Positions 34,975-44,428 of a DNA stretch of 64,000 nt are shown piece by piece. The translations under genes and the position numbers were made by a program. Within the stretch, counting starts at the first letter, position 1; each line of letters starts with the position of its first letter. The DNA comes from Parafannyhessea umbonata (GTDB lineage Bacteria > Actinomycetota > Coriobacteriia > Coriobacteriales > Atopobiaceae), in contig NZ_LT629759.1 of assembly GCF_900105025.1 (NCBI RefSeq), positions 372,001 to 436,000 of the forward strand, written 5' to 3'. The notes under the pieces were generated by a model. The model was given only the letters and a program-made list of their open reading frames with translations. It was not told the origin of the DNA and made no database searches.

Positions 34975-37149
34975 TTAGCGCGTCCCGTCGCCTGCGGCCT
35001 CGCCGCCGGCCGGAGCCTCCGTTCCACCCGTGCCCGCGGCACCTGCGCCTGCCCCGGTCTCCTGCGTGGTCGTGCCCGTCGTGGTGCCGGTGGTGTTCGT
35101 GCCGTAGTTCTGGGTCGAGTTCGTCGTGGTCGGGTTAGTGGTGTCGGTGTAGCCGTTCGTGTTTTCGGTCTGGGTGTTCGTGTAGCTGCGGTAGCGGTTC
35201 GTCTCCTCGGACACGTACTTCGTCGCCGTGAACTTCCACGAGCTGTTTGGCTTGTACGTGGCGGTGCCGTCCGCCTTCGGGAACTCCGCCCTCGCCACGC
35301 CGGACAGCGCGGAGTTGATGAAGTCGACGTAGATGGGGACCGTCGTGTTGTACGGGTGACCGGACGCGCCGTGCACCATGACGGTGCCCTCAGTGGTGTA
35401 GCCGCACCAGACCGCGACGGAGAGCTGCGGGGTGATGCCGCAGTACCACAGGTCGCGCGCGTTCTCGGTCGTGCCGGTCTTGCCGGCGACCGGCTGGTCG
35501 ACCTTGAGGGTCTGGCTGATGACGCTCGCGGTGCCGCCCGCCTGGGTGACGCCCTTCATCACGTCGATGGCCGCGTCCGCCACGGCGGTGGAGAACACCT
35601 GCTTGGGCTTGTCCTTGTGCTTGTACACCACGTTGCCGTTGCGGTCCTCGATCTTGGTGATGGCCACGGCATCGCGGTGGTAGCCGCCGGAGGCGATCGT
35701 GGAGTAGCCCTCCGCCATCTGGATCACGGGGATGCCGATGGTGCCGAGCGTGATGGAGTCGTACGCCGGGATGTCAACGTCGACGCCCATGTCCGTGGCC
35801 ATCTGCGAGACCTTGTCCGCGCCGACCGCCTGGATCACCTGCACGAAGCCCGTGTTGGAGGAAAGCGCGAACGCCTTCGCGAGGGTGATGGTGCCATAGC
35901 TCGTGTGGCCGAAGTTGTTGACCTTCCAGGTGGGGGAGGCCTGCAGCGGGGAGTTGCAGTTGATGTATATCTGCGGGTTCATGCCGGCGTTCAGGGCGGC
36001 GCACAGCGTGTACGTCTTGAAGCTCGAGCCCGGCTGGCGTTCGGCCTGCGTGGCGAGGTTGAACTTGTTGGACTCGTAGTCGCGGCCGCCGACCATGGCC
36101 TTGATGTAGCCCGTGGAGGGGTCGATCGCCACGAGCGCCGCCTGCAGCTGGTCGTTGCCGATGCTGTCGAGGTTCTTGCGGACGCTGTCCTGCGCCGCCT
36201 CCTGCACGGTGGGGTCGATGGTGGTGTAGACCTTCAGCCCGCCCTGCATGACGGTGTCCTGGTCGAAGTCCTTCAGCAGGAGCGTCTTGACGTAGTCCGT
36301 GAAGTACGGGTACTTGCCCTCGGCATCCTCCATGGTGCCCTGGTTCGTGACCAGCTCCTCCTTCTTGGCGTCCTCGCACTGCTTCTTGGTGATGTCGCCT
36401 GCGGCGTACATGCGGTTAAGAACTATGTTGCGGCGCTTCTTCGCGGCCGTCGGGTTCTTCAGGGGGTCGTACACGGACGGCGACTGCGGAAGTCCGCACA
36501 GCGTCGCCGCCTCGGCGAGGGTGAGGTCCTTCGCGTGCTTGTTGAAGTAGGTGATGGAGGCGGCCTCTATGCCGTACGCGCTGTGGCCGAAGTAGATCGT
36601 GTTGAGGTACATGTTCAGGATCTGCTTCTTCGTGAACATCTTCTCCATCTGGATGGCGATGTACGCCTCGCGCACCTTGCGCTTGAGCGTCATGTCAAAC
36701 TGCTCGTCCGAGAGGACCGTGTTTCTCACCAGCTGCTGGGTGATGGTGGAGGCGCCCTCGGAGCCGCCGCCCAGCTGCACGGCGACCGCGCGCAGAATGC
36801 CCTGCGGGTCGACGCCGTGGTGCTGATAGAAGCGGACGTCCTCCGTGTCGACGATCGCCTTCAGGGCGTAGTCCGAGATCTGGCTCGAATCGACGCTGCG
36901 GCGGTTCTGGATGTAGTACTCCGCGATCACGGAGCCGTCGGATGCGTACACCGTCGTCGGCTCGGACACGAGGTACGCCTTGGCCGAGGTGTAGTCGGGC
37001 AGGTCCTGGAGCCAGTTGCTCACGACGCCGCCGAGCGACATGAAGAGCGCCAGGGTAAGAAGCGCCAGAAAGCCAAAGAAACCCGCAACGCCAAAACCCA
37101 CCGCATGGGTGCTCGCGTGCCTGTGAGCCCTGCGAGTGCGAATGCTCAT
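34975..37149 (-). CDS. Class A penicillin-binding protein (PBP1A-like)
   Basis: A bifunctional peptidoglycan synthase of 724 residues. A membrane anchor (about 19-42) precedes the GT51 glycosyltransferase domain with EDVRFYQHHGVD near residue 103, GASTITQQLVRN near 132 and KRKVREAYIAIQMEK. The transpeptidase domain has SSFK near residue 374, SSN near 429 and KTGT near 556, all intact. The last ~75 residues are Thr/Asn/Gly-rich, extracellular and disordered. GGGAGGG precedes the ATG on this strand. It is monocistronic with a TATAAT -10 box. Confidence 0.95.
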   Translation of the reverse strand: MSIRTRRAHRHASTHAVGFGVAGFFGFLALLTLALFMSLGGVVSNWLQDLPDYTSAKAYLVSEPTTVYASDGSVIAEYYIQNRRSVDSSQISDYALKAIVDTEDVRFYQHHGVDPQGILRAVAVQLGGGSEGASTITQQLVRNTVLSDEQFDMTLKRKVREAYIAIQMEKMFTKKQILNMYLNTIYFGHSAYGIEAASITYFNKHAKDLTLAEAATLCGLPQSPSVYDPLKNPTAAKKRRNIVLNRMYAAGDITKKQCEDAKKEELVTNQGTMEDAEGKYPYFTDYVKTLLLKDFDQDTVMQGGLKVYTTIDPTVQEAAQDSVRKNLDSIGNDQLQAALVAIDPSTGYIKAMVGGRDYESNKFNLATQAERQPGSSFKTYTLCAALNAGMNPQIYINCNSPLQASPTWKVNNFGHTSYGTITLAKAFALSSNTGFVQVIQAVGADKVSQMATDMGVDVDIPAYDSITLGTIGIPVIQMAEGYSTIASGGYHRDAVAITKIEDRNGNVVYKHKDKPKQVFSTAVADAAIDVMKGVTQAGGTASVISQTLKVDQPVAGKTGTTENARDLWYCGITPQLSVAVWCGYTTEGTVMVHGASGHPYNTTVPIYVDFINSALSGVARAEFPKADGTATYKPNSSWKFTATKYVSEETNRYRSYTNTQTENTNGYTDTTNPTTTNSTQNYGTNTTGTTTGTTTQETGAGAGAAGTGGTEAPAGGEAAGDGTR

Positions 37150-37183
37150 ATAACCCTCCCGGGAAATCGGTACAGACGCTTAG

Positions 37184-37189
37184 ATTATA
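37184..37189 (-). promoter_or_regulatory. -10 box of the PBP gene
   Basis: On the minus strand this reads TATAAT, 35 bases before the start codon. No clear -35 is visible at 16-18 bases. Confidence 0.5.
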
Positions 37190-37310
37190 AGGGTGTCAAC
37201 GTAGAAACTCCCATGGCGCCCAATCTAGGCGAGAAGAACAAAAAGGCAAACAGGCAGCGGGGGCGGCCCTCGAGCTCGCGATTTCCTTGCAATCGAATGA
37301 GAACGTCTCG

Positions 37311-37332
37311 GTTGTGGTATAAGTGCTACAAC
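37311..37332 (+). promoter_or_regulatory. Promoter and probable autoregulatory operator of the toxin-antitoxin pair
   Basis: GTTGT (37311-37315) and ACAAC (37328-37332) bound a 22-base imperfect palindrome. An extended -10 (TGG then TATAAG, 37318-37323) lies inside it. Binding there would block RNA polymerase, as DinJ/YafQ-type complexes do at their own promoters. Confidence 0.55.
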
Positions 37333-37365
37333 ATACATTCAGCGCATGTACAATAGGAGTCTAAC

Positions 37366-37635
37366 ATGACTACGATGACAATTCGCTGCGACGAGCGTGA
37401 CAAGGCTGCGGCTGCTGCCGTGGCCGAATACTACGGCCTTGACCTATCCTCTGTCACCCGCGCATTCTGGAAGCAGATGGCCAGGACAAACAGCATCCCC
37501 CTCGACTTTGGCAATAGGGAGCCTAACGCCGAGAGCCTCCGCTCAATCCGGGAGGCCGATGAGATTGAGGCGGCGGGAGGTACCGGCGAGTCCTATGGGA
37601 GCGCACGCGCGCTTCTGGACGCTGCAAGGGCGTAG
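37366..37635 (+). CDS. RelB/DinJ-family antitoxin
   Basis: An 89-residue antitoxin. The N-terminal ribbon-helix-helix (TMTIRCDERDKAAAAAVAEY ... LSSVTRAFWKQM) is typical of DinJ/RelB, and the acidic C-terminal half should wrap the toxin. TAGGAGTC precedes the ATG. It is 2 bases upstream of the toxin gene, in the usual antitoxin-first order. Confidence 0.88.
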   Translation: MTTMTIRCDERDKAAAAAVAEYYGLDLSSVTRAFWKQMARTNSIPLDFGNREPNAESLRSIREADEIEAAGGTGESYGSARALLDAARA

Positions 37636-37637
37636 AC

Positions 37638-37934
37638 ATGGCGCGTCTCAAAGCACAGTTCACCCCAACCTTCAAACGCGACCTAAAGAAGCTTGACAAA
37701 AGGCATGTCGACGATGCGCCACTTGAAGAAGTGATTGAACTCATAATTGAGAACTCCCCAGAGTCATTGGCAGAACTGAAAAGAAGGCACAGAATGCACT
37801 CTCTTGCTGGAGGATGGTCAGGAAGTAGTGAGTGCCATGTCTGCAATGCCGGAGATTGGCTTCTTATTTGGCGGACGTTTGAAGGGATTGCCTTGATGCA
37901 GCGCACGGGGAGTCATGACGAGCTGTTCCGCTAA
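37638..37934 (+). CDS. YafQ-family mRNA interferase toxin
   Basis: A 98-residue RelE-superfamily toxin that would cleave mRNA on the ribosome. The YafQ catalytic pattern is present: His54, His67, Asp73, His93 and Phe97, with GDWLLIW and RTGSHDELF blocks. Compared with E. coli YafQ, spacing matches except for two extra residues between the second His and the Asp. All key residues are present, so the toxin is probably active and held by the DinJ-like partner. It is followed by tyrS in the same direction. Confidence 0.88.
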   Translation: MARLKAQFTPTFKRDLKKLDKRHVDDAPLEEVIELIIENSPESLAELKRRHRMHSLAGGWSGSSECHVCNAGDWLLIWRTFEGIALMQRTGSHDELFR

Positions 37935-38056
37935 GAAAGAGCTGCGCGCGGCGAGCGAGACTGCGCTATCCTATGCCGTATATGTCTAAGCACCGATGGC
38001 CGGCTCTTCTCGCCCGATCGTCGAGGGTGCTGCCGTCGTCTCTAGGAGGGACCAAA

Positions 38057-39274
38057 TTGCTATCCGTTGACGAACAGCTCAAGGTAATTCTTTCCGGCAC
38101 CATGCAGGTGGTGCCCCTGGACGAGCTCAAGAAGAAGCTCGAGAAGGGCACGCCCCTCAACATAAAGCTGGGCGTGGACCCCACGAGCCCGGACCTGCAC
38201 CTGGGACACGCCGTGCCGCTGCGCAAGATGCGCCAGTTCCAGGACCTGGGGCACAACGTGACGCTCATCATCGGCAACGGCACCGCGCTCATCGGCGACC
38301 CGTCCGGCCGCGACAGCACCCGCCCGCCGCTGACGGAGGAGCAGGTCGAGGCCAACGCGGAGACCTATGTGGCGCAGGCGATGAAGATCCTGGACCCCTC
38401 GCGCACGAAGGTGGTGCACAACGGCGACTGGATCAAGCCGATGACCCTGGACAAGATGCTGGGCCTGATGAGCAAGTTCAACGTGGCCCGCATCCTGGAG
38501 CGCGAGGACTTCCACAACCGCTACACCAACGGCCAGTCCATCGCCCTGCACGAGTTCATCTATCCCGTGCTGCAGGCGTACGACTCCGTCATGATCGAGG
38601 CCGACCTCGAGATGGGCGGCAACGACCAGATCTTCAACCTGCTGGCCGGCCGCGACCTTATGCGCGACATGGGCATGGAGCCCCAGGTGGCGCTGACGAT
38701 GCCGCTTCTGGTGGGCCTTGACGGCCAGAAGAAGATGTCGAAGAGCTACGGCAACTACGTTGGCCTGACCGACGAGGCGAACGACATGTTTGGCAAGCTC
38801 ATGTCCATCAAGGACGAGCTGGTGCCCATGTACTTCCGCCTGTGCTCCACGCTGCCCGTGGCGGAGGTCGACAAGATCGACGCCGCGTACGCGGACGGAT
38901 CGGCGGACCCGTACGCGCTGAAGCGCCAGCTGGCCCGCAACATCGTGGACCTGTACCACGGTGCGGGCGCCGGCGACGAGGCCCAGGCCGCGTTCGACGC
39001 GACGTTCAAGAAGAACCAGATCCCGGACGACGTGGCGGAGTATCCCGTGAGCCTTGCCGTGACGAACGAGGACGGCAAGGTGTACCTGGCGAAGCTTCTG
39101 GCCGAGGTGGGCATCGCGAAGTCCGCGGGCGAGGGGCGCCGCCTGATCGACGGCGGCGGCGTGAAGATCGACGGCGAGCCCGTTGCCGCCAAGTGCTACA
39201 ACGTGGACCCGGAGCTGCTGCACGCCGGCTGCGTGCTGCAGTCTGGCAAGCGCCGCTGGGCGAGGCTGGTGTAG
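38057..39274 (+). CDS. tyrS: Tyrosyl-tRNA synthetase
   Basis: A class I aminoacyl-tRNA synthetase of 405 residues. The HIGH-type motif is HLGHA near residues 45-49 and KMSKS is near 227-231; an S4 domain ends the protein (GRRLIDGGGVKIDG). I chose TTG at 38057, 6 bases after AGGAGGG, because no ATG has a good site; an ATG at 37973 would add 28 unlikely residues. No T-box leader is seen in the 120-base spacer. The gene marks the left edge of the lower-GC island. Confidence 0.95.
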   Translation: MLSVDEQLKVILSGTMQVVPLDELKKKLEKGTPLNIKLGVDPTSPDLHLGHAVPLRKMRQFQDLGHNVTLIIGNGTALIGDPSGRDSTRPPLTEEQVEANAETYVAQAMKILDPSRTKVVHNGDWIKPMTLDKMLGLMSKFNVARILEREDFHNRYTNGQSIALHEFIYPVLQAYDSVMIEADLEMGGNDQIFNLLAGRDLMRDMGMEPQVALTMPLLVGLDGQKKMSKSYGNYVGLTDEANDMFGKLMSIKDELVPMYFRLCSTLPVAEVDKIDAAYADGSADPYALKRQLARNIVDLYHGAGAGDEAQAAFDATFKKNQIPDDVAEYPVSLAVTNEDGKVYLAKLLAEVGIAKSAGEGRRLIDGGGVKIDGEPVAAKCYNVDPELLHAGCVLQSGKRRWARLV

Positions 39275-39616
39275 CTATTCACCACATCAAGAAGCGACTC
39301 CATTACTGGCGGTAAATGATGGCTCCATGTCCAAGATTGACGTGGAGCCTTTCCCATACACTCCCACACCCAGGTAAGTGTGGGTATGGTATTGCAGCTT
39401 TGAAATGCGTATAAGAGCTTCGCTCTGGTCTCCATCAAGTTGGGTGGGCACGCTTACTAGAAAGCGGGGTATTTCGTGCTGTTTCGTCAGGCGTATTGAA
39501 TCATCACGGACTTGTAGTTTTAATCTAGTAAAAGCAAATGAAATTGAGCGCATTGCTGCCAAACATTGTTCGGCAGCCGCTTTTTTTCGAAGTGTTTGAC
39601 TGCATTGGAGAGTGCT
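39275..39616. other. Spacer at the left edge of the glycan island
   Basis: No gene is supported in these 342 bases, where base composition falls from the tyrS level. A 7-bp hairpin (CCCACAC 39363-39369, GTGTGGG 39378-39384) without T-run could end tyrS transcription. The rest is A/T-rich and likely carries the promoter of the glycosyltransferase run. Confidence 0.5.
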
Positions 39617-40297
39617 TTGAAGGTCCTCGCGATTATTCCTGCATACAACGAGGAAGAATGCCTGGGAAATACGGTAAGCGAGTTAACGTCTGTCTGTCCC
39701 GATGTAGATTATTTGGTAATTAACGATGGCTCGCATGACCGCACGCCGCAAATTTGCGATGAGCTGCATCTCAACCACATTGATATGCCTGTTAACTGCG
39801 GACTTACCTCTGGCGTAAAGGCCGGCATGAAGTACGCGTACCGGCACGGCTACGATGCTGCCGTGCAGTTTGATGCCGACGGTCAGCACATGCCCGAATA
39901 CATTTCCAAGATGGCCGAGGCAATGCGGCGCGAAGGTGCAGACATCATAATCGCTTCGCGCAACCTTGCTGGTGGCGGAGCAGTTGGTGCTCGCGGCACT
40001 GGTGCGAAGCTCATCACCTTTTTCATAAATTGCGCAACCAAGCAGACCATTACGGATCCCACGTCGGGCATGCGCATGTATAACCGCTCCATGATCGAGA
40101 AGTTCGCGCGTGACTTCGATATCGCGCCTGAGCCCGATACGATTTCGCTCCTCATTCGCAAGGGCGCCAAGGTCATAGAGATTCCAGCGCAGATGCGCGA
40201 GCGTCAGGGCGGCACCAGCTACCTGCGCTACTTCAGCGCCATTTCCTATATGGCGCGTACCTGCCTTTCTCTGCTTCTGTTCCAGTGGTTTAGATAG
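39617..40297 (+). CDS. Family 2 glycosyltransferase (polyprenyl-phosphate type)
   Basis: A 226-residue GT-A enzyme. It starts MKVLAIIPAYNEEE and shows INDGSHDRT (nucleotide binding), QFDADGQHMPEY (DxD-type metal site) and GTSYLRY near the end. It resembles DPM1-like enzymes that load a sugar on a polyprenyl phosphate. The TTG at 39617, 6 bases after GGAGAG, gives a normal N terminus. DUF2304 follows after 10 bases, a common partner. Confidence 0.85.
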   Translation: MKVLAIIPAYNEEECLGNTVSELTSVCPDVDYLVINDGSHDRTPQICDELHLNHIDMPVNCGLTSGVKAGMKYAYRHGYDAAVQFDADGQHMPEYISKMAEAMRREGADIIIASRNLAGGGAVGARGTGAKLITFFINCATKQTITDPTSGMRMYNRSMIEKFARDFDIAPEPDTISLLIRKGAKVIEIPAQMRERQGGTSYLRYFSAISYMARTCLSLLLFQWFR

Positions 40298-40307
40298 GGG
40301 ATAGCGT

Positions 40308-40658
40308 ATGTCGCCCGTACTTCGCGTGGTGTTAATACTGGGCTCGCTCTTGGCCCTGTGGATTGTCGTCAAGCGTGTTCGCAAAAGCAAAATCCGCGTA
40401 GCCGACTCGGTCTACTGGGTTCTGTGCGCGGTCCTTATGCTGCTGTTTGCGATATTCCCGCAGATAGCCTTTTTCTTCTCGGGACTTTTGGGCTTCCTTT
40501 CGCCCAGCAACTTCGTGTTCTGCATGATTATTGCGCTCATGCTTATTAAGCTCTTCAACCTGTCGTGCGACGTGTCGCGCCTTACCGACAAGGCCGAGCA
40601 GCTTGCGCAAGAGCTTGCTCTGCACGAGAAGGATAACGACGACAAGCTCAACAAATAG
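40308..40658 (+). CDS. DUF2304 small membrane protein
   Basis: A 116-residue protein of the DUF2304 family with three predicted membrane segments (about 3-21, 34-53 and 66-87) and a charged C-terminal tail. Function is unknown, but it commonly follows GT2 genes like the one upstream and may assist in flipping or retaining the lipid-linked sugar. The next gene starts 28 bases downstream. Confidence 0.8.
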   Translation: MSPVLRVVLILGSLLALWIVVKRVRKSKIRVADSVYWVLCAVLMLLFAIFPQIAFFFSGLLGFLSPSNFVFCMIIALMLIKLFNLSCDVSRLTDKAEQLAQELALHEKDNDDKLNK

Positions 40659-40686
40659 TATTCCATATACGTTCAAAGGACCTTCG

Positions 40687-41760
40687 ATGCAAAACGCAGT
40701 CAATGCCTCCAGTAACGATGCACCGATTAAGCTCAGCATTATCGTGCCGTGCTACAAGGTCGAGAAGTACCTGCCCAAGTGCCTCGCTTCCCTTATGGGA
40801 CAAACGCTCGATAACTACGAGGTAATCTGCATTAACGACGGCTCGCCAGATCACTGCATCGACATCCTGCACGAGTGGCAGGAAAAGTATCCGCAGAAGC
40901 TTGTGATTATTGACAAGCAAAACGAGGGTGTTTGGCGCGGTCGGTGGGATGGCATCGCGAAGGCCCGTGGCGAGTACATTGGTTTTCTTGACAGCGACGA
41001 TTATTGCGAGCCCGACTTTGCCGAGCTTTTGTACAACACGGCCAAGGAAGCAAACGCAGATATTGCGGTGTGCGGCTTCTCGCGCATAGACCTCCAGACG
41101 GGCAAGGCTCTTTCTCGCGAGATGTGCAACCCTCGTTCCGGTTTCGTGATTGAGGAGGATCCCGGTAGGCTGGTTGAGCTCAATGGTGCTCCCTGGAACA
41201 AAGTGTTCCGTGCCTCCGTGCTGAAGAACATGCGTGATTTGCCCACGCCTCCGCCCGTGCTGGACGATCTTATGTTCCACTGGCTTGCATATTTGGACAT
41301 GCACGGAAAGGTGGCCTTCGTGCCCCGTTCCCTCGTGAACTATTTGGTGCGCGCAGGCTCCATCATCAACTCGGTGAACATGGGCCAGGTGGAAAAAACC
41401 TATGCGGCGTTTAAGCAGGTTAAGGCCTATTACACCGATGCTAGTGCCTCGAAGGAGCTCCAGGAAGCGCTAGATGCCGCGGCCTTCTTGCATCTGGGCA
41501 TTTCGCTCAACTACCGCCTGGCCTCCGATCCCAAGTGCGATCTAAAGGCCGCCATCGCAAAATGTACCGAGTTCCTTAACCAGAACTTTCCAACCTGGCA
41601 TGACTCGCCCTACATTTGTGGGAGCTACGCCCGTACCCGCGGAGGTGCGTTCAAGCGTCTGCTCACTGTGTCGCGCGTGTACAAGTTGGGCCTTCTACCG
41701 GCGTTTTTGCACGTGTACAGCTTCGTGATCAACACGTTTGACGTGGACATTAAGTGGTAG
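40687..41760 (+). CDS. Family 2 glycosyltransferase
   Basis: A 357-residue GT2 enzyme. The N-terminal GT-A domain has LSIIVPCYKVEKYL, CINDGSPD and the metal-binding GFLDSDDYCEPDF. About 150 C-terminal residues lack a transmembrane helix and are less conserved. AAAGGA precedes the ATG. It probably adds one sugar to a lipid-linked intermediate. The sugar cannot be read from sequence. Confidence 0.85.
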   Translation: MQNAVNASSNDAPIKLSIIVPCYKVEKYLPKCLASLMGQTLDNYEVICINDGSPDHCIDILHEWQEKYPQKLVIIDKQNEGVWRGRWDGIAKARGEYIGFLDSDDYCEPDFAELLYNTAKEANADIAVCGFSRIDLQTGKALSREMCNPRSGFVIEEDPGRLVELNGAPWNKVFRASVLKNMRDLPTPPPVLDDLMFHWLAYLDMHGKVAFVPRSLVNYLVRAGSIINSVNMGQVEKTYAAFKQVKAYYTDASASKELQEALDAAAFLHLGISLNYRLASDPKCDLKAAIAKCTEFLNQNFPTWHDSPYICGSYARTRGGAFKRLLTVSRVYKLGLLPAFLHVYSFVINTFDVDIKW

Positions 41761-41855
41761 GGCAGGTGGGAGCACAGTACAGCGCGCACCTTTTGATCAA
41801 TGCGCAGCGCGATACGTTCGCATTTGGCACCCGAGAGAGAAGGCATAGCTAGGGT

Positions 41856-43268
41856 ATGAACTTCAAATCCATTCTTTCCAACCTCTCGGTTGCCATTGTT
41901 GCGCAGGGCGTAAGCGTCGTTCTGAGCATCGTGTCATCGCTGCTTGTGCCCAAGATTCTTGGTGTGGAGGAGTACGGCTACTGGCAGCTATTCCTGTACT
42001 ACATAAGCTACGTGGGCTTCTTCCACCTTGGCCTTAACGACGGTGTGTACCTCATTTTTGGTGGTACACCTCGAGACAAGATCGACAAGCGCACCATCAA
42101 CTCTCAGTTCTGGTTTGGCTTTGCGTTTCAGGCTGTATTCGCTGCCGTTATCGTAATCGTGGCTTCTACGGGCGCCTTTGGTGCGGACCGCGGGTTCGTT
42201 CTGTTTTGGACCGCGGTATTCATCGTCCTTCAGAACCTAATGAGCTATCTGGGCTATGTGTTCCAGGCCATGAACGAAACGAAGCTCTTCTCGTACACCA
42301 CCATTGTTGAGCGGCTTAGCTTTCTGGTTCCGCTGGTTATGCTGCTCATAACCCGTGACACCTCGTATAAGCCATACGTGTACGCTTATTTTTTCTCGTG
42401 CAGCGTTGGCCTTGTGTACTGCATTTACTATGCGAGGGATTTCTTTTCGGCGGGGCTTCTTCCTGTGGGAGACGCCGTTCGAGAAGGGCTTGGCAGCATT
42501 CGCGTTGGCATTAAGCTCACGCTTGCGAACACTGCCAGCACTTTGATTCTGGGCGTTACCCGCTCTATAGTGGACATGGTATGGGGCATCTCCGCCTTCG
42601 GCCAGCTGTCCTTCTCGATATCCATCGTGAACTTCATTCTGAACTTCATTATGCAGGTAAGCATGGTGCTGTTCCCGGCATTGCGCCAGGGGAACGAGGA
42701 GGAGCTAAAGAGTTTCTTCGTTAACTCGCGCGATATAACTGACCTTCTGCTGCCCGCGTTCTACATCCTTTACTTCCCGGTGGTTTGGATTTTGGGCTTG
42801 TGGCTTCCTCAGTACCTTGAGAGCTTCCAGTTCTTTGCCTACCTCATTCCGGTTTGCGTATTCGATGGCAAGATGAACGTTATCTCCACCACGATCTTCA
42901 AGGTTAAACGCAAAGAGACACTGCTTTTGGTCATAAACTTCGTAACGGTGGGCGTGAGCGCGTTGGGTTCGTTCATTGGGGCATACCTGCTGCACTCGGC
43001 CATATTCGCGATTATCTCGGCAGTCATCGCCATCGTGGGGCGTAGCAGCTTTTCGGAGCTGTACATCGCGCGCACGCTTGGCACCGACCGTGGACGTGCT
43101 TTGCCCTTCGAGATTTGCTTGACCGCCGCATTCGTGTTCTTGTGCGTGCAGTTTAGTGCGCCGGTTGCTGCTGGAATCTACGTTGTCCTGTATGGCCTGT
43201 ATGCATTCGCGTTTCGTGGGCGATACCAGGAGCTGCTTGGAAAGACACGCGGCCTCTTCCAATCGTAG
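41856..43268 (+). CDS. Polysaccharide flippase (Wzx/MATE-like)
   Basis: A 470-residue polytopic membrane protein with roughly 12-14 hydrophobic segments, starting with VAIVAQGVSVVLSIVSSLLV and the early motif GVEEYGYWQLFLYYISYV characteristic of polysaccharide biosynthesis exporters. It would flip a lipid-linked saccharide across the membrane. No Wzy-type polymerase is in the cluster, so the glycan may be short or the polymerase unlinked. A weak binding site precedes the ATG. Confidence 0.85.
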   Translation: MNFKSILSNLSVAIVAQGVSVVLSIVSSLLVPKILGVEEYGYWQLFLYYISYVGFFHLGLNDGVYLIFGGTPRDKIDKRTINSQFWFGFAFQAVFAAVIVIVASTGAFGADRGFVLFWTAVFIVLQNLMSYLGYVFQAMNETKLFSYTTIVERLSFLVPLVMLLITRDTSYKPYVYAYFFSCSVGLVYCIYYARDFFSAGLLPVGDAVREGLGSIRVGIKLTLANTASTLILGVTRSIVDMVWGISAFGQLSFSISIVNFILNFIMQVSMVLFPALRQGNEEELKSFFVNSRDITDLLLPAFYILYFPVVWILGLWLPQYLESFQFFAYLIPVCVFDGKMNVISTTIFKVKRKETLLLVINFVTVGVSALGSFIGAYLLHSAIFAIISAVIAIVGRSSFSELYIARTLGTDRGRALPFEICLTAAFVFLCVQFSAPVAAGIYVVLYGLYAFAFRGRYQELLGKTRGLFQS

Positions 43269-43374
43269 GCGCGTGGCTAACGTCTATGCAGGCATTGCGT
43301 AGCCCTCGCGTGGGCAGCTAAACCTTCCTAACCCGTTCGTCGCAAATCCTCTCGTCGTCGAAAGGCAAGAATCG

Positions 43375-44352
43375 ATGCAGAACAGCACTAATTCAAGCGT
43401 CGCGATTGTTATGGCCGTATACAACGGCGAACAGTATCTGGGTGCACAGTTGCAGTCCATTCTGGACCAAACCTATTCCAACTGGCAGCTGTTCGTTTCA
43501 GACGACTGCTCCACAGACGGAAGCCTTGCCATTGTGAAAGAGTTTGTGCAGAAGGACTCTCGCATTCACCTGGTACTGCAGGGGAAGCACTACGGGAATG
43601 CCCAAGACCATTTCATGGCATTGCTGCGCGAGGTTGCGGGCAAGTTTGACTACTACATGTTCTGCGACCAGGACGACGTGTGGGACTCTGACAAGGTAGA
43701 GGTCGAGGTACGGGCGGCGCAGGATGCCGACAAGTCGGATGGCAGCGCTCCGGTATTGGTGTCGACGGACCTTCGTGTGGTTGCCGAAGACCTTTCTGTT
43801 CTGGCCGATTCCTTCGCTGCGTACAGCAATCTTAGTCCCACTACCTCGCGATTTGGTAATCTCCTTATTGAGAATTATGTTACCGGGTGCACGATTCTGC
43901 TGAACGACGTGCTTGCCAGGATGGCCGCGGAAACTCCCGTAGGGACGTACATGGTCATGCACGACTGGTGGTTTGCCCTTATTGCAAAGGGGCTAGGCGA
44001 GTTGGTGTACCTTCCTCGCCCCACCATTTCGTATCGCCAGCATGGGGACAATACGCTCGGTGCCGCCAGATACGGCATTCGATCGATTCTGGCAAGCTGG
44101 AACTGGGCAGAGCAATGCATTAATATGCGCGATGCAATCCATCAGGCAGACGAGTTCCTTCAGCAGTTTGGTAATCGACTTTCGCCTGCAAACCTTGCGG
44201 AAATCCGCAGCTTCGCCGGATTTACCGTCCACCCAAGAATTCTACGGGTGGGCAAGTTGGCTTCTGCCCATGCGTGGAAAACCGGCGCCCCGCGCTGCAT
44301 TGGGGAGGTTCTGGCAATCCTCTTTTCTCACTATGTCAATAAAGACTGGTAA
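43375..44352 (+). CDS. Family 2 glycosyltransferase (rhamnosyltransferase-like)
   Basis: A 325-residue GT2 enzyme with VAIVMAVYNGEQYL, SDDCSTDGS, CDQDDVW (metal site) and the HDWWFALIAKGLG block seen in many rhamnosyl- and related transferases. It is a paralogue of the 45845 gene, sharing the CDQDDVW/ADQDDIW and HDWWF blocks. It is the last gene of the plus-strand run and is followed by a strong terminator. Confidence 0.85.
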   Translation: MQNSTNSSVAIVMAVYNGEQYLGAQLQSILDQTYSNWQLFVSDDCSTDGSLAIVKEFVQKDSRIHLVLQGKHYGNAQDHFMALLREVAGKFDYYMFCDQDDVWDSDKVEVEVRAAQDADKSDGSAPVLVSTDLRVVAEDLSVLADSFAAYSNLSPTTSRFGNLLIENYVTGCTILLNDVLARMAAETPVGTYMVMHDWWFALIAKGLGELVYLPRPTISYRQHGDNTLGAARYGIRSILASWNWAEQCINMRDAIHQADEFLQQFGNRLSPANLAEIRSFAGFTVHPRILRVGKLASAHAWKTGAPRCIGEVLAILFSHYVNKDW

Positions 44353-44382
44353 ACAGTACTAAAAGAAGCCGCGTTTAATAGC

Positions 44383-44423
44383 AGCGGGCCGCCATGTCTT
44401 GCCAGGGCGGCCCGCTCTTTCTT
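44383..44423 (+). terminator. Intrinsic terminator of the glycosyltransferase run
   Basis: AGCGGGCCGCC (44383-44393) pairs perfectly with GGCGGCCCGCT (44406-44416), followed by CTTTCTT. It separates the plus-strand genes from the convergent GT92 gene. Confidence 0.88.
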
Positions 44424-44428
44424 GCTCG

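Noticed and set aside
37935-38056. Possible T-box leader before tyrS
   Set aside because: The spacer is only about 120 bases and lacks the conserved T-box sequence and antiterminator.
39308-39315. GGCGGTAA resembling the ops/JUMPstart element upstream of glycan genes
   Set aside because: It matches only 7 of 8 bases. RfaH-dependent ops elements belong to Proteobacteria, and no other part of JUMPstart is present.
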